This document shows, in pieces, positions 54,601 through 62,965 of a DNA stretch of 64,000 nt. Within the stretch, counting starts at the first letter, position 1. Every line of letters starts with the position of its first letter. The stretch spans positions 62,001-126,000 of the forward strand of contig JAWKTX010000016.1 in NCBI GenBank assembly GCA_041398825.1, read 5' to 3'. This DNA is from Planctomycetaceae bacterium (lineage in GTDB: Bacteria > Planctomycetota > Planctomycetia > Planctomycetales > Planctomycetaceae). The notes below the pieces were generated by a model. The model saw only the letters and a program-made list of their open reading frames with translations, did no database searches and was not told where the DNA came from. Both the position numbers and the translations under genes were made by a program.

Positions 54601-55651
54601 ATTCCCCTCGCGCGCTGTCCATGACAATCTGGCTGACCTGGCCGCCCAGGTGGCCGCCAACGAATGTGGCGTCAGATTACTGAAGGAACTCGTCCAGACA
54701 ACTTCGCTGCAACAAGTGGCTGACTATATGGCCCACCTTCAGGATGTCACGGCTCAAAAAGTACAGCAGGCATTCCTGAGTCTGGGTAACTGCAAACGCA
54801 CTTTTCGTGACGAACTGGATGATGGAACTCCGATTTGCGTATCCATAACGATAGATGGAGCGAAAGCAGTCATCGACTTCACAGGGTCGGGCGACGTCCA
54901 TCCGGGCAACCTCAATGCAAATCGTGCCATTACGACTTCTGCAGTGCTTTATACTTTGCGTTGCCTTCTCGCAGAGGAGGTGCCACTCAATGCCGGAGTT
55001 CTTCGCCCCGTGGAACTAATAATTCCCCACGGGATACTGAACCCGGCGGAAGGTGAATCACCCGAAACGACTCCGGCCGTTGTTGGAGGGAATGTTGAAA
55101 CTTCGCAGCGTATTGTGAATGCACTCTTCGGAGCATTGCAACTTGCGGCAGCCAGTCAGGGAACGATGAATAACCTCACGTTTGGTGACACCACATTCGG
55201 CTATTACGAGACCATTTGCGGAGGTGCAGGAGCCACGGCCAGCGCCAGCGGCGCCGATGCGGTTCATACGCACATGACCAACACGCGTCTGACTGATCCC
55301 GAGATACTTGAAAAGCGGTATCCGGTACGACTGCGAAGGTTTTGTATTCGAAGGGGTTCAGGCGGCCCTGGGCGTAACTCCGGCGGGGACGGTATAATTC
55401 GTGAGCTGGAGTTTCTTCGGCGGGTTGAGATCTCAATGATGTGTCAGAGTTTCCAGCATCCGCCCTATGGTATGCTCGGTGGTCAGCCCGGAGCCACCGG
55501 CATCAACGAATTGCAGAGTCCCGGCGAGGATTCCTTTCGGGTCGTTGGCGGGTCTTTCCATGCGTCTGCAGAATCCGGAAGCGTTCTTCGTATTCAGACC
55601 CCGGGTGGTGGTGGGTTCGGACAACCGGCCCTGTCAAATCCCGATGCATGA
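51626..55651 (+). CDS. 5-oxoprolinase (HyuA-HyuB fused hydantoinase/oxoprolinase) (1341 aa)
   Basis: Hydrolyses 5-oxoproline to glutamate with ATP, or a related hydantoin. The N-terminal half has the HyuA start FWIDVGGTFTDCIGF and a second ATPase-like motif FDMGGTSTDVARFDG; the C-terminal half has HyuB motifs (VTNDPYRGGSHLPDVTV and IDFTGSGDVHPGNLNANRA). GTG at 51626 places the start just before the domain; a TTG six codons earlier is possible. The two halves are joined by a Ser/Thr-rich linker made of 18-bp tandem repeats. Fused 5-oxoprolinases are known; a repeat-expanded linker is unusual. Confidence 0.92.
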   Translation: MEWQFWIDVGGTFTDCIGFGPQGRLVQKKVLSSATVHGHGVLSFESCDRLLIADSNLRLDPDGFWKDAQCTLLDNTGCEQAKGTVSWFDAANGSLQLSPISDLPTLETVSPGPVKYLLQPRWPAPVLAIRSILRLSSDQPCPAVSVRFGTTRGTNALLTRTGARTLLVTTKGFADAPLIGNQSRPDLFALNITKPAPLFCDVIEVDERISSTGSVLCNLAADELKKLEAQLTQRRHAGIQSVAICLMNAYANDLHEKAVEQLARQAGFSEVSRSTEVSPLIRFIPRCDTSTLDAYLNPVLREYLQAVEEHLPGSHVQVMTSTGGLVASGNFRGRDSILSGPAGGIVGFASVAKAAGFSRAIGFDMGGTSTDVARFDGQFEFDNETTKAGVRMMTPMLAIETVAAGGGSICGFDGVRLFVGPQSAGASPGPACYGAGGPLTVTDLNVFLRRVPAKYFPFPLDMAAVQNRLTELHLTIDPDAAVSESALSQLAEGLLAIANDNMANAIRKVSIARGYDPEDYVLVSFGGAGGQHACRVAASLGIRRVLIHPLAGVLSAYGMGMADVRAIRQRSVLLELSGDVLSQLSRIAQELAREAISEVRQQGVTADRITPVHVFANLRYAGTDSTIQLSFNEDPQILREHFESEHRRLYGYQRPDRSVEIASLGVEATGESGATVSSSSPRINTPHDQRASTADQEIACPENSDVWFGGAIHLTSIIQRGSLLTGQMIRGPAIICEPTSTIVIDPDCRAEVTETGAVLITVPSSSTVPSSSTVPSSSTVPSASTVSSTSKVPVSGRLQSSDTQLNAEACRQESERHRKPVDLVRLELFSNRFTSIAEQMGEMLRRTATSTNVRERLDYSCALFDDKGQLVVNAPHVPVHLGAMGETVRAVMTDHPNMMPGDVFVTNDPYRGGSHLPDVTVITPVFIDAAQTPSFFTANRAHHAEIGGIRPGSMPPMSSNLAEEGVLIRSRKLVDRGVSCEDQLRQLLLSAQFPSRAVHDNLADLAAQVAANECGVRLLKELVQTTSLQQVADYMAHLQDVTAQKVQQAFLSLGNCKRTFRDELDDGTPICVSITIDGAKAVIDFTGSGDVHPGNLNANRAITTSAVLYTLRCLLAEEVPLNAGVLRPVELIIPHGILNPAEGESPETTPAVVGGNVETSQRIVNALFGALQLAAASQGTMNNLTFGDTTFGYYETICGGAGATASASGADAVHTHMTNTRLTDPEILEKRYPVRLRRFCIRRGSGGPGRNSGGDGIIRELEFLRRVEISMMCQSFQHPPYGMLGGQPGATGINELQSPGEDSFRVVGGSFHASAESGSVLRIQTPGGGGFGQPALSNPDA
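53909..53998 (+). repeat. 18-bp tandem repeat, in frame, 5 units
   Basis: GTTCCGTCGTCCAGCACC occurs three times perfectly, once with three changes and once decayed. It encodes V-P-S-S-S-T units in the linker between the HyuA-like and HyuB-like halves, and being a multiple of three it alters linker length without loss of frame. Confidence 0.92.
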
Positions 55652-55692
55652 CAGCGCTATGAATCGGTTCAAGCGTCGTAAGCCTTTCCCCT

Positions 55693-55728
55693 AAAAAGAG
55701 GGCCGCGTTCCAGGTGAGGAACGCGGCC
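55693..55728 (-). terminator. Rho-independent terminator of the second DUF1559 prepilin gene
   Basis: On the minus strand GGCCGCGTTCC and GGAACGCGGCC are perfect arms around TCACCT (55701-55711 and 55718-55728), followed by CTCTTTTTAG. It begins some 30 bp after the stop at 55761. Confidence 0.88.
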
Positions 55729-55760
55729 ACAGGTCAGACCTGGGAGCCCGGCTGACATGT

Positions 55761-56810
55761 TCAGAATCCTGACGTAATATTTCCGTCGGAAATAAAGGCG
55801 AGGTTATTCAAGAGCGTTCCGTCCGCGTTTTCGCTCAGAAAGCGAACGGATCCATCACCCATCGCCACCTGAGTTCCGCCAGTATGCAGACTTCCGACAG
55901 TCCCCCAGTCTCGCAGCTGACCGTTGGCGTGCGTGCTGGTGTTCGGAGTGCTCCACCACGGACAGCAGGTCCAGTAATTGATCTTGCGAAAGTTCGGCGC
56001 GCTTGCAGCTCCGGGATCGGCGACGGCAAGGTCCAGACCGTTCCCAACCCATTTCGAATGGCCCCACGACTGATTGATGCCGTTTTTAACCTGCCGCGTT
56101 GTTTCCAGCAGCATCACCGTATTGCTGGTCCCGTCCGTAATGTCACGAAGGCGACTGTTTGACTGCAGCCCAAACAAACGACGAGTCTGCGTGGCTCGTG
56201 TCACCCACATCGTCATGTTCTCGTGATAGCGTTCGACAGAAAAATCGTAATTAATCAAAGGGGCATAGTGTCCATTTTGCTGCGCCTGTGCACTGATGAC
56301 ATAATTGGCCGAAGTCCCTGTATAGACAACGTCCCCCGGATCAGAAGGGCAAAGAAATGCAGTGAGCACTCGGCTGACATACTGCGAATTTCCATTAAGA
56401 AAAGGGTCTGCCATCGTACCAGCCAGAGTTGCTGCGCCGGATCGGTTATAGGAACCAACAGCCCCGGAAGGATTGATGTTGTTGAAGAGTGCAGACTGTT
56501 CAATGAAGGGCAGCACGCCAATCCAGCCACGAGAATTCAGCATCGCACCAGGATTTCTGGCAACACCAGGTTTGTCGCCATTGGTGATTGAACCATCGAC
56601 GTTCGTCGACATGGGAAACATGCTGTAGGTGTCGTGGTAATTGTGACACGCCAGCGCAAGCTGCTTGATTTGATTCTTGCACTGCGTGCGACGAGCTGCT
56701 TCGCGGGCCTGCTGCACAGCAGGCAATAGCAACGCAATCAATATGGCGATGATGGCAATCACCACCAGAAGTTCGATCAGTGTAAACCCGCGTCGATTGA
56801 AACGGCGCAT
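55761..56810 (-). CDS. DUF1559 prepilin-like protein (349 aa), copy 2
   Basis: MRRFNRRGFTLIELLVVI starts a prepilin-type leader; LLPAVQQAREAARRTQCKNQ and the H-x9-DG motif (HTGGTQVAMGDGSVRFLSEN) follow. It resembles the copy at 48335 over nearly its whole length, with the same NYWTCCPWW segment. AGAATTACAA precedes the ATG. The gene is followed by a strong terminator. Function unknown; a cell-surface or secretion-related role is usually assumed for the family. Confidence 0.95.
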   Translation of the reverse strand: MRRFNRRGFTLIELLVVIAIIAILIALLLPAVQQAREAARRTQCKNQIKQLALACHNYHDTYSMFPMSTNVDGSITNGDKPGVARNPGAMLNSRGWIGVLPFIEQSALFNNINPSGAVGSYNRSGAATLAGTMADPFLNGNSQYVSRVLTAFLCPSDPGDVVYTGTSANYVISAQAQQNGHYAPLINYDFSVERYHENMTMWVTRATQTRRLFGLQSNSRLRDITDGTSNTVMLLETTRQVKNGINQSWGHSKWVGNGLDLAVADPGAASAPNFRKINYWTCCPWWSTPNTSTHANGQLRDWGTVGSLHTGGTQVAMGDGSVRFLSENADGTLLNNLAFISDGNITSGF

Positions 56811-56965
56811 TTGTAATTCTCCATCGGTTAGAAGATTCCTGCTGCCTGAATCGGAACTCGACTGCCGTCAGGTTCGCGGGAATTGCTTCAGCACAGAACG
56901 ATCTGGAAGACCGTCTTCAGACATGTCACTCCTTCGAACAGCGCTTTGGAAGCAACCGGCAACAG

Positions 56966-57280
56966 TTACGTCATCGTCAGATAGGTAAACAGACCGGTCT
57001 GGTAGACAGCCAGCGATCCGGTAACGGGAATTGTTTTTCTGCTGCGCCATTTATGCATCAGGAGCAGAACGGACATGACCACCAGCGTCCCCGCGATCTT
57101 CGCGCGAAGGAAAAGTTCTACATCGCCATGGTTAAGCTGCAGGAGGTAAAGACCAATGGGATTCTCTTCGACCTCCAGCATGATTTCGCTGAATTTGACC
57201 GTGAGCCACACGTCATATGCAGAAACACCAAGGATGATACTGCACAGAAATGGAAATACGTACGATCGGAATCGAGACAT
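56966..57280 (-). CDS. Small membrane protein (104 aa, function unknown)
   Basis: Three hydrophobic segments occupy most of the chain (YVFPFLCSIILGVSAYDVWL, then IAGTLVVMSVLLLMH and SLAVYQTGLFTYLTMT). No motif is recognised. A 155-bp gap separates it from the DUF1559 gene. Its small size makes the call moderate. Confidence 0.6.
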   Translation of the reverse strand: MSRFRSYVFPFLCSIILGVSAYDVWLTVKFSEIMLEVEENPIGLYLLQLNHGDVELFLRAKIAGTLVVMSVLLLMHKWRSRKTIPVTGSLAVYQTGLFTYLTMT

Positions 57281-57663
57281 GACTATCGCCTTTTCGACAC
57301 GAACTTACCTGCGTTACAGACGCCATTCACTGGACTGACAGCACGGAGACTTGTCAGACGCGGCTACGTGACTCAGGTAGCAATGAGCGTGCCGATTGCG
57401 ATTTCGTGAGAATCAGGCTTTGGCAGAAGCAATTTTGGGCGGAGCTGCATTATTGCTGAGCACGCATCCCCCTTTAACGCGAACATTCATGGGGCGTTTT
57501 ACGGAGGTATCTGCCAGAACACAGGATTGAGATGCCTTCCCGCTCCACTTTGAAACGAACTTCATGCAATTCTTAACAAAGAAGGTTCAATCCGGGGTGC
57601 AGTGAAGTTCTTCAGAATGCTGTGAACTCTTTCCAGTGAGCTCTTTCAAGTGCAGTGAGCTCT
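57281..57663. other. Intergenic region between small membrane gene and Nramp-type gene
   Basis: A 383-bp stretch. At 57602-57668 the sequence GTGAACTCTTT, GTGAGCTCTTT, GTGAGCTCTTT recurs with a related fourth copy (GTGAAGTTCTT), forming a 14-bp irregular direct repeat that reaches into the end of the Nramp-like gene. No gene or terminator recognised. Confidence 0.5.
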
Positions 57664-57668
57664 TTAGA
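57602..57668. repeat. 14-bp irregular direct repeat, 3-4 copies
   Basis: GTGARCTCTTT motifs begin at 57622, 57636 and 57655, with a weaker one (GTGAAGTTCTT) at 57602. It overlaps the stop codon region of the Nramp-like gene on the minus strand and may be a duplication scar. Confidence 0.65.
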
Positions 57669-59316
57669 GTGCGATGAATTTCTCCAGGGCCTTGTAAGAG
57701 CCCCAGAGACCTGCAATCAGTAGCGCCAGACTTGAAATGGCGAGTGCGAAGTCCCACAGCTTTCCGGGATGAAGTCGGCGATCCGTGATGTTATGCCGAA
57801 AATACATCGCGCTGAACGCCAGAATGGGCAGCATAACCGCCTGCGTGAGGCCGGCGATAACGATCAGTGTCACAGGTGCCTCCTGAAACAGCAGAAATGC
57901 CCCGACACAGGCAAGTGGCAGCAACGTCGATAAAGTGCGCACAAGTTTTTTTCGCTGCGGGGAGTCATTGTCCTTGCTGCTCAGGCCGATTACGCCGATG
58001 AAGTCGGCAATCATACGTGCATTGCCGGCATTCGCGACCAGATACGTGGAATACAGCACAGCGATCGCTCCGCTCAGGAACAGCCACTTCGCGTATTCAC
58101 CAAAGATGGGTACGTAACTTTGTGCCAGCGTGCTGACCATTCGAGTTCCCTCCGGGTTTCGCCCTTCCGAATGCAGCACGGCCACTCCCAGGAAAAAGAA
58201 GGCAGCTGTGGCGGCTGTGTAGATGACCATGGAAGCAAACGCATCGAACTCCATCACCCGAAACCATCCGGCAGCACGTCGATGCCAGGCTTCGCTTTCA
58301 TCTCTCGGACCAGCTGAGCGGGCATAGCCCTTCTCCAGGCACCAATACGGATAACTGATGAGTTCAGTGGCACCAACGCCGATAATCCCGAAAGCAGCGA
58401 GGGCAGTCAGAAGTGCCCCTTTCGTTCCGGGCAATCCGAACGAAAGCCCCTGAAGAATCTGACTGCCGGAAATGGCATACTTCGTGGACTGAAGTGCGAT
58501 GACATTGCCAATGGTGATCAGTGTAAAGCTGACAACAAGCACCACAGAGACTTTTTCAATCGCGCCGTAACGTCCCACAAACAGCAGTGCCGCCGTCAGG
58601 ACACCAATGATAATCACCCAATTGCGATCGTCCGTTGTCACGGGATCCACAAGTGTTTGGCCGTCTCCATCAACCAGGGCCTCGCCTCGGGTGGCCAGAT
58701 CAAGAATCGTTTCTCCGCGTTCACCAAGTCGCTCCAGATCTTCGGCAACCCAGATCATCTGACGTTCAAATCTGGCCGCGTCCTGTTCACTCAGAGATTC
58801 CGGCGTGCCGGATTTCTTCCATTCTGCATAGCTGAGAATGTCTTTCTCTGCAGGCATTGCCACCGCATCACGATAATCACCCGTCAATGGAAATGTGATC
58901 GCCAGGGCCTGTCCCACTCCACCAACGATGCCGCCGAGTTGTCCGATGGTGGCAACCATCATGATCCCCCACACGGCAACGACCCAGTTCACGCCGGCAA
59001 TGCGAGGTCCGGGAACATGATTCAGGCTGGTCAGCGTTGTTTCGCCATGGCTGATGGTGAATCGTCCCAGTTCCAGCTGAACAAAGACCTTCACCAGACA
59101 CCCGACAATGATCAGCCAGAGCAGAGAGATTCCGGCTTCGGCCCCGGTCTTGGTTGTCATCACCAATTCGCCGGAACCAACGATGTTGGCCGCAATAATC
59201 AGTCCCGGTCCAATTTGTCTGACAATGGTGGAAAAGCGTGTGGGTGGTTCCACAATATCCGAAGGCTGCCGTCGATCCACAATCTTGTCGGAGATGCTGG
59301 AAGCGTTGTCAGTCAT
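57664..59316 (-). CDS. Nramp-related metal transporter, lacking the DPGN motif (550 aa)
   Basis: Multi-spanning protein with about eleven membrane segments. The first (residues 36-50) reads GPGLIIAANIVGSGELVM: the Asp-Pro-Gly-Asn motif that binds Mn/Fe in true Nramps is replaced by VGSGEL. A hydrophilic insert of about 85 residues (147-232) lies between two helices, with many Glu and Asp. The TM6 region reads GATELISYPYWCLEK rather than MPHN. Metal use may therefore differ from classic Nramp; Mg or another substrate is possible. ATG at 59316 leads into MTDNASSIS; an extra 16 codons upstream lack support. Regulation is unknown. Confidence 0.85.
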   Translation of the reverse strand: MTDNASSISDKIVDRRQPSDIVEPPTRFSTIVRQIGPGLIIAANIVGSGELVMTTKTGAEAGISLLWLIIVGCLVKVFVQLELGRFTISHGETTLTSLNHVPGPRIAGVNWVVAVWGIMMVATIGQLGGIVGGVGQALAITFPLTGDYRDAVAMPAEKDILSYAEWKKSGTPESLSEQDAARFERQMIWVAEDLERLGERGETILDLATRGEALVDGDGQTLVDPVTTDDRNWVIIIGVLTAALLFVGRYGAIEKVSVVLVVSFTLITIGNVIALQSTKYAISGSQILQGLSFGLPGTKGALLTALAAFGIIGVGATELISYPYWCLEKGYARSAGPRDESEAWHRRAAGWFRVMEFDAFASMVIYTAATAAFFFLGVAVLHSEGRNPEGTRMVSTLAQSYVPIFGEYAKWLFLSGAIAVLYSTYLVANAGNARMIADFIGVIGLSSKDNDSPQRKKLVRTLSTLLPLACVGAFLLFQEAPVTLIVIAGLTQAVMLPILAFSAMYFRHNITDRRLHPGKLWDFALAISSLALLIAGLWGSYKALEKFIAL

Positions 59317-59438
59317 CGGAATTCTTTTCCCTGTACAGTTGGAGATGCAGACGACCGTACGCAAATCACGACGGCAGAAAAGACCTGACCACGAGACCAG
59401 GCAGCAAAATGCGAATGGCAGGCAGCATCTTTGATATC

Positions 59439-59465
59439 CCCTGCTGCCGATGATCGACAGCAGGG
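59439..59465 (-). terminator. Possible terminator-like hairpin after the acetyl-CoA synthetase gene
   Basis: CCCTGCTG and CAGCAGGG form an 8-bp perfect stem with an 11-nt loop, about 70 bp past the stop at 59535. No T-run follows on the minus strand, so it may be a pause or processing element instead of an intrinsic terminator. Confidence 0.3.
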
Positions 59466-59534
59466 AAGCGGGCCGATGACATCTGCCTCGTCTGGTTGGA
59501 ACCGGGTTCGTGCCTCAACAGCAATCGCAGAAGG

Positions 59535-61493
59535 CTATTCTTCGTCTGCACGCAGTTTTGCAAGTACGGAAAGGTCTTCGAGTGTGGTCGTATCCTGCGT
59601 GGATTCTCGACCCGCAGCAATGTCACGCAGCAGGCGCCGCATGATCTTTCCACTGCGTGTCTTCGGGACGCTGGCCGCAAAACGAACCTGGTCCGGAGTC
59701 GCAAGTGCGCCGATATGATGGCGAACGTGGCTGATCAGTTCCTTCTTAAGCGCGTCGTCTCCTTCACCACTTTTCAAAGTGACGAAGCAGCAGATACCTT
59801 CGCCTTTGATTTCATGAGGAAATCCAACAACCGCCGCTTCCGCGACGGCGGGATGAGAAACCAGTGCGCTTTCCACTTCCATCGTGCTCAGTCGATGACC
59901 GGAGACATTGATTACGTCGTCGACGCGTCCCATCACCCAGATGTATCCATCCTGATCCCGCCGAGCGCCGTCACCGGCGAAGTAGCAACCTTCCACTTCG
60001 CTGAAGTAGGTCTGCACGAATCGATCGTGGTCGCCGTATAGCGTCCGCAGCATGTGAGGCCATGGCTGTCTCATCACAAGAAGGCCGCCCTCATTGGCCC
60101 CCAGACTCTGACCATCTCGAGTCACGATATCCGGAACCACGCCCGGCAGAGGCCGCGCGCAGCTGCCAGGTTTGGTCGCCGTGATGCCAGGCAGCGGACT
60201 GATCATGATGCCGCCGGTTTCTGTTTGCCACCAGGTGTCAACGATCGGACAGCGTTCCTGTCCAATAACGCGATGGTACCACATCCACGCTTCCGGATTG
60301 ATTGGCTCGCCGACACTGCCCAGAAGTCGCAGACTGGACAGGTCGTACTTTTCTGGCCATTCATTTCCCCACTTGATGAACGCCCGAATTGCCGTGGGTG
60401 CGGTGTAGAAAATACTTACGCGATACTTTTCGATGATCTCCCAGAAGCGGCCTTCGTCTGGCCAGTTGGGAGCCCCTTCGTACATTACAATCGACGCACC
60501 ATTCGAAAGCGGTCCGTAGCAGATGTAGCTGTGTCCGGTGATCCAGCCGATGTCTGCGGTACACCAGTAGGTGTCATCTTCCTTCAAATCGAAGACCCAC
60601 TTCGATGTCATCGTGGTGCCAAGCAGGTAGCCGGCGGTAGTGTGCATCACACCTTTGGGTTTCCCGGTACTGCCGGAGGTGTACAGGATGAAAAGCGGAT
60701 GTTCGCTGTCCAGCGGGACAGGATCACATTCTGGTGCGGCGCCTTCCATCAGATCGTGCCACCAGAAATCTCGGTCCGGCACCATATCACACTCGCCGCC
60801 AGTTCTTCTGACGACCACAACCTTTTCTACGGATGGTGACTTGTTGAGACTTTCGTCGACGGCAGCCTTCAAAGGAATCTCTTTGCCGCGGCGCCATCCG
60901 CCATCAGCCGTCACAACCACCTTCGCCTGTGCATCATTATTTCGGTCTGCAACGGCGTCAGCACTAAAGCCGCCGAAGATTATCGAATGCACAGCTCCAA
61001 TGCGGGAACACGCCAGCATCGCGATGGCGAGCTCCGGAATCATGGGCATATAAAGAGTGACTCGGTCGCCCGTTTCCACGCCCAGTTTCTTCAGCACATT
61101 CGCAAACTTGCAGACTTCGCGATGGAGGTCCTGGTACCGAAGAACTCGCGTATCCCCAGGTTCTCCCTCCCAGATCAAAGCCGCCTTGTTTCGATTGGGA
61201 CCTTTCAGGTGCCGATCGATGCAGTTGTAACTGACGTTGATCGTGCCACCGACAAACCATTTGGTATTCGGCATTTCCCCTTCCATGGCACTGTCGAAAC
61301 GCTTGAACCATTCAAGGTTCTGTTCTGCGAGCTCTCCCCAGAATCCAGCGGGATCGTCTTTGGCATGCTGCCACATTTGCTGGTATTGCTCTTCACTGCT
61401 GATATTGGCCGCGGCGGCAAAGGTGGCTGGCGGTGCAAATGTGCGAGTTTCCTTGAGTGTACTTTCGATCTTCTGGCTGCCTGTTTCGCTCAT
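59535..61493 (-). CDS. acs: Acetyl-CoA synthetase (652 aa)
   Basis: Activates acetate to acetyl-CoA via acetyl-AMP. Motifs: FILYTSGSTGKPKGVMHT (ATP-binding), TAPTAIRAFIKWGNEW, DTWWQTETGG, and the C-terminal PKTRSGKIMRRLLR whose Lys is the usual acetylation target. Length equals that of typical Acs (about 650). ATG at 61493 (MSETGSQKIEST) is used; an upstream frame to 61709 is not supported. The enzyme is complete and probably active. Confidence 0.96.
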   Translation of the reverse strand: MSETGSQKIESTLKETRTFAPPATFAAAANISSEEQYQQMWQHAKDDPAGFWGELAEQNLEWFKRFDSAMEGEMPNTKWFVGGTINVSYNCIDRHLKGPNRNKAALIWEGEPGDTRVLRYQDLHREVCKFANVLKKLGVETGDRVTLYMPMIPELAIAMLACSRIGAVHSIIFGGFSADAVADRNNDAQAKVVVTADGGWRRGKEIPLKAAVDESLNKSPSVEKVVVVRRTGGECDMVPDRDFWWHDLMEGAAPECDPVPLDSEHPLFILYTSGSTGKPKGVMHTTAGYLLGTTMTSKWVFDLKEDDTYWCTADIGWITGHSYICYGPLSNGASIVMYEGAPNWPDEGRFWEIIEKYRVSIFYTAPTAIRAFIKWGNEWPEKYDLSSLRLLGSVGEPINPEAWMWYHRVIGQERCPIVDTWWQTETGGIMISPLPGITATKPGSCARPLPGVVPDIVTRDGQSLGANEGGLLVMRQPWPHMLRTLYGDHDRFVQTYFSEVEGCYFAGDGARRDQDGYIWVMGRVDDVINVSGHRLSTMEVESALVSHPAVAEAAVVGFPHEIKGEGICCFVTLKSGEGDDALKKELISHVRHHIGALATPDQVRFAASVPKTRSGKIMRRLLRDIAAGRESTQDTTTLEDLSVLAKLRADEE

Positions 61494-61787
61494 TCCTGTT
61501 TCAGCTCCTGCGCGATTCCTGCGCGAACGTTTGATTTCGTGGGGTGATTTGAATGTTGGAAGTCCAACGGAAAAGGAGAGCCCCGCATTTTGCGGACAAC
61601 CGCATTGAAAGTCCAACGTCACGCCATGCCCGGATCGCCCGGAAGCGTTGTTCGTGCCGTTTCCGCCCCACGAATCGTTATTTCTTTCCTCGACCGGACT
61701 TACCGCCACTCCAGCAAGAACCCCGATGTGGGTTTTCGTACCCGCGCCGCAGTGGATGCCCGGCTGGCAACGCTCGATCGAGAACCC

Positions 61788-62540
61788 TCACAGGCGCTGT
61801 CTGTTCTCAGGTAATCGCATGCTGATCATTCCATTCGCAAGCGGTTGCCCTTTTCGTTTCTCAAACAGGTCCTCCAGTGACCGGTTCATTCCGTAGCCCG
61901 TCCCGCAAAGGACCGTTGCGGCTACCGCAGGTAGCAACGATGGCGCGGCCAGCATGAAAAACGAACTCACCCAAATCCAGATCCCCGTCAGACTTCCGAC
62001 AAACGCAGCCATGTTGTCATGAAACGCACGTTCTTTTCGAGCGAACAACATCCCTCCGATAAGTCCCGGGATTATTGCAGGCCAATACGCTCGCTCGTCC
62101 CTGATCACGATCGCCGTGATCACAGTGATGGCCAGTATCGTGTAGACGGCTATTCGTAATTCGACCGCAAACTGGCTGACAAATCGCTGTGGATCCATGC
62201 CAAGAAAACGAACCATCGCGCCGATGGGAAGCCCGGTCATAATAAATGCCACGATGGGAATCAGAAACAGACAACCTTCCGGCGCGCCGCTTGTGAACAC
62301 ATGCCCCAGCAGCTCAACGTCGCTGCGATCAGGTTCGCGTTTGACACAGGCAGACACCATCTCCAAAGGTGTCGCTTCCGGACCAAACACCTGGCCGGAA
62401 ATGAGTTCACAATGGTGTCGAAGTTCTGCTTCTGTATGCAGCCGCTTCAGAATCCTCGCATCCGCATAAAGAATCTGAGATCGTCGGCCCGACGCCACAA
62501 GCTCTGCGTAGACCTGTTCACCAACCGTCGGGCTGTTCAT
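61788..62540 (-). CDS. Membrane protein of unknown function (250 aa)
   Basis: An N-terminal soluble region of about 90 residues (RILKRLHTEAELRHHCELIS) is followed by five hydrophobic segments (FLIPIVAFIMTGLPIGAMV, YTILAITVITAIVI, AIIPGLIGGMLFA, FVGSLTGIWIWVSSFFML and a last one). ATG at 62540 (MNSPTVGEQVY) is used. No family motif. Located between the acs gene and a gap holding the second palindromic element. Confidence 0.65.
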   Translation of the reverse strand: MNSPTVGEQVYAELVASGRRSQILYADARILKRLHTEAELRHHCELISGQVFGPEATPLEMVSACVKREPDRSDVELLGHVFTSGAPEGCLFLIPIVAFIMTGLPIGAMVRFLGMDPQRFVSQFAVELRIAVYTILAITVITAIVIRDERAYWPAIIPGLIGGMLFARKERAFHDNMAAFVGSLTGIWIWVSSFFMLAAPSLLPAVAATVLCGTGYGMNRSLEDLFEKRKGQPLANGMISMRLPENRQRL

Positions 62541-62965
62541 CTGTGGAAGTCCGTGATTGCACTGCCCTGGTGGAAACAGCACCGGGACATGGAGAATCTG
62601 AATATCACGACCAGCAATTCGCTATCGGCAAGAAAATTCAATCACAAATTCCAGCAAGAGTTATTCGGCGGAGCATATTGCCAGTCAGATCACTCCTGCA
62701 ACGATGATGCCTTCCATCCCGACAACTGACTTTGATTCGAACGGTCCGCATAAAAGATTATATGCCGATCCTGTTTAACTCGATTTTCAGATTATGTTCC
62801 AATCAATCGTGACATTCCTGACGTACTGATAGTAGTCTAACACTCTGTCAAAAATCGGGACTGGGTCGAGCAGGAGACTTTTAAATACGATGGTTTCCAG
62901 TCCTCCTGCGTGCGTGTCCCGGTTTTTCGCCCCTTTTCTCAGCTCGATTTCAGTCACCTGATCCC
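62541..62965. other. Intergenic region carrying the second palindromic element
   Basis: A 425-bp gap between divergent genes. Its one clear structure is the palindrome at 62846-62931. The remaining sequence is AT-rich in places (around 62755-62830) and may hold promoters. Confidence 0.45.
62846..62931. repeat. Dispersed palindromic element, copy B
   Basis: A roughly 86-bp imperfect palindrome beginning TGTCAAAAATCGGGACTGG and ending TGTCCCGGTTTTTCGCC, with the inner CAGGAGAC and TCCTCCTG arms and a central TTTAAA. It matches copy A at 18891 in length, arm layout and most of the sequence. No coding region is involved. Confidence 0.75.
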
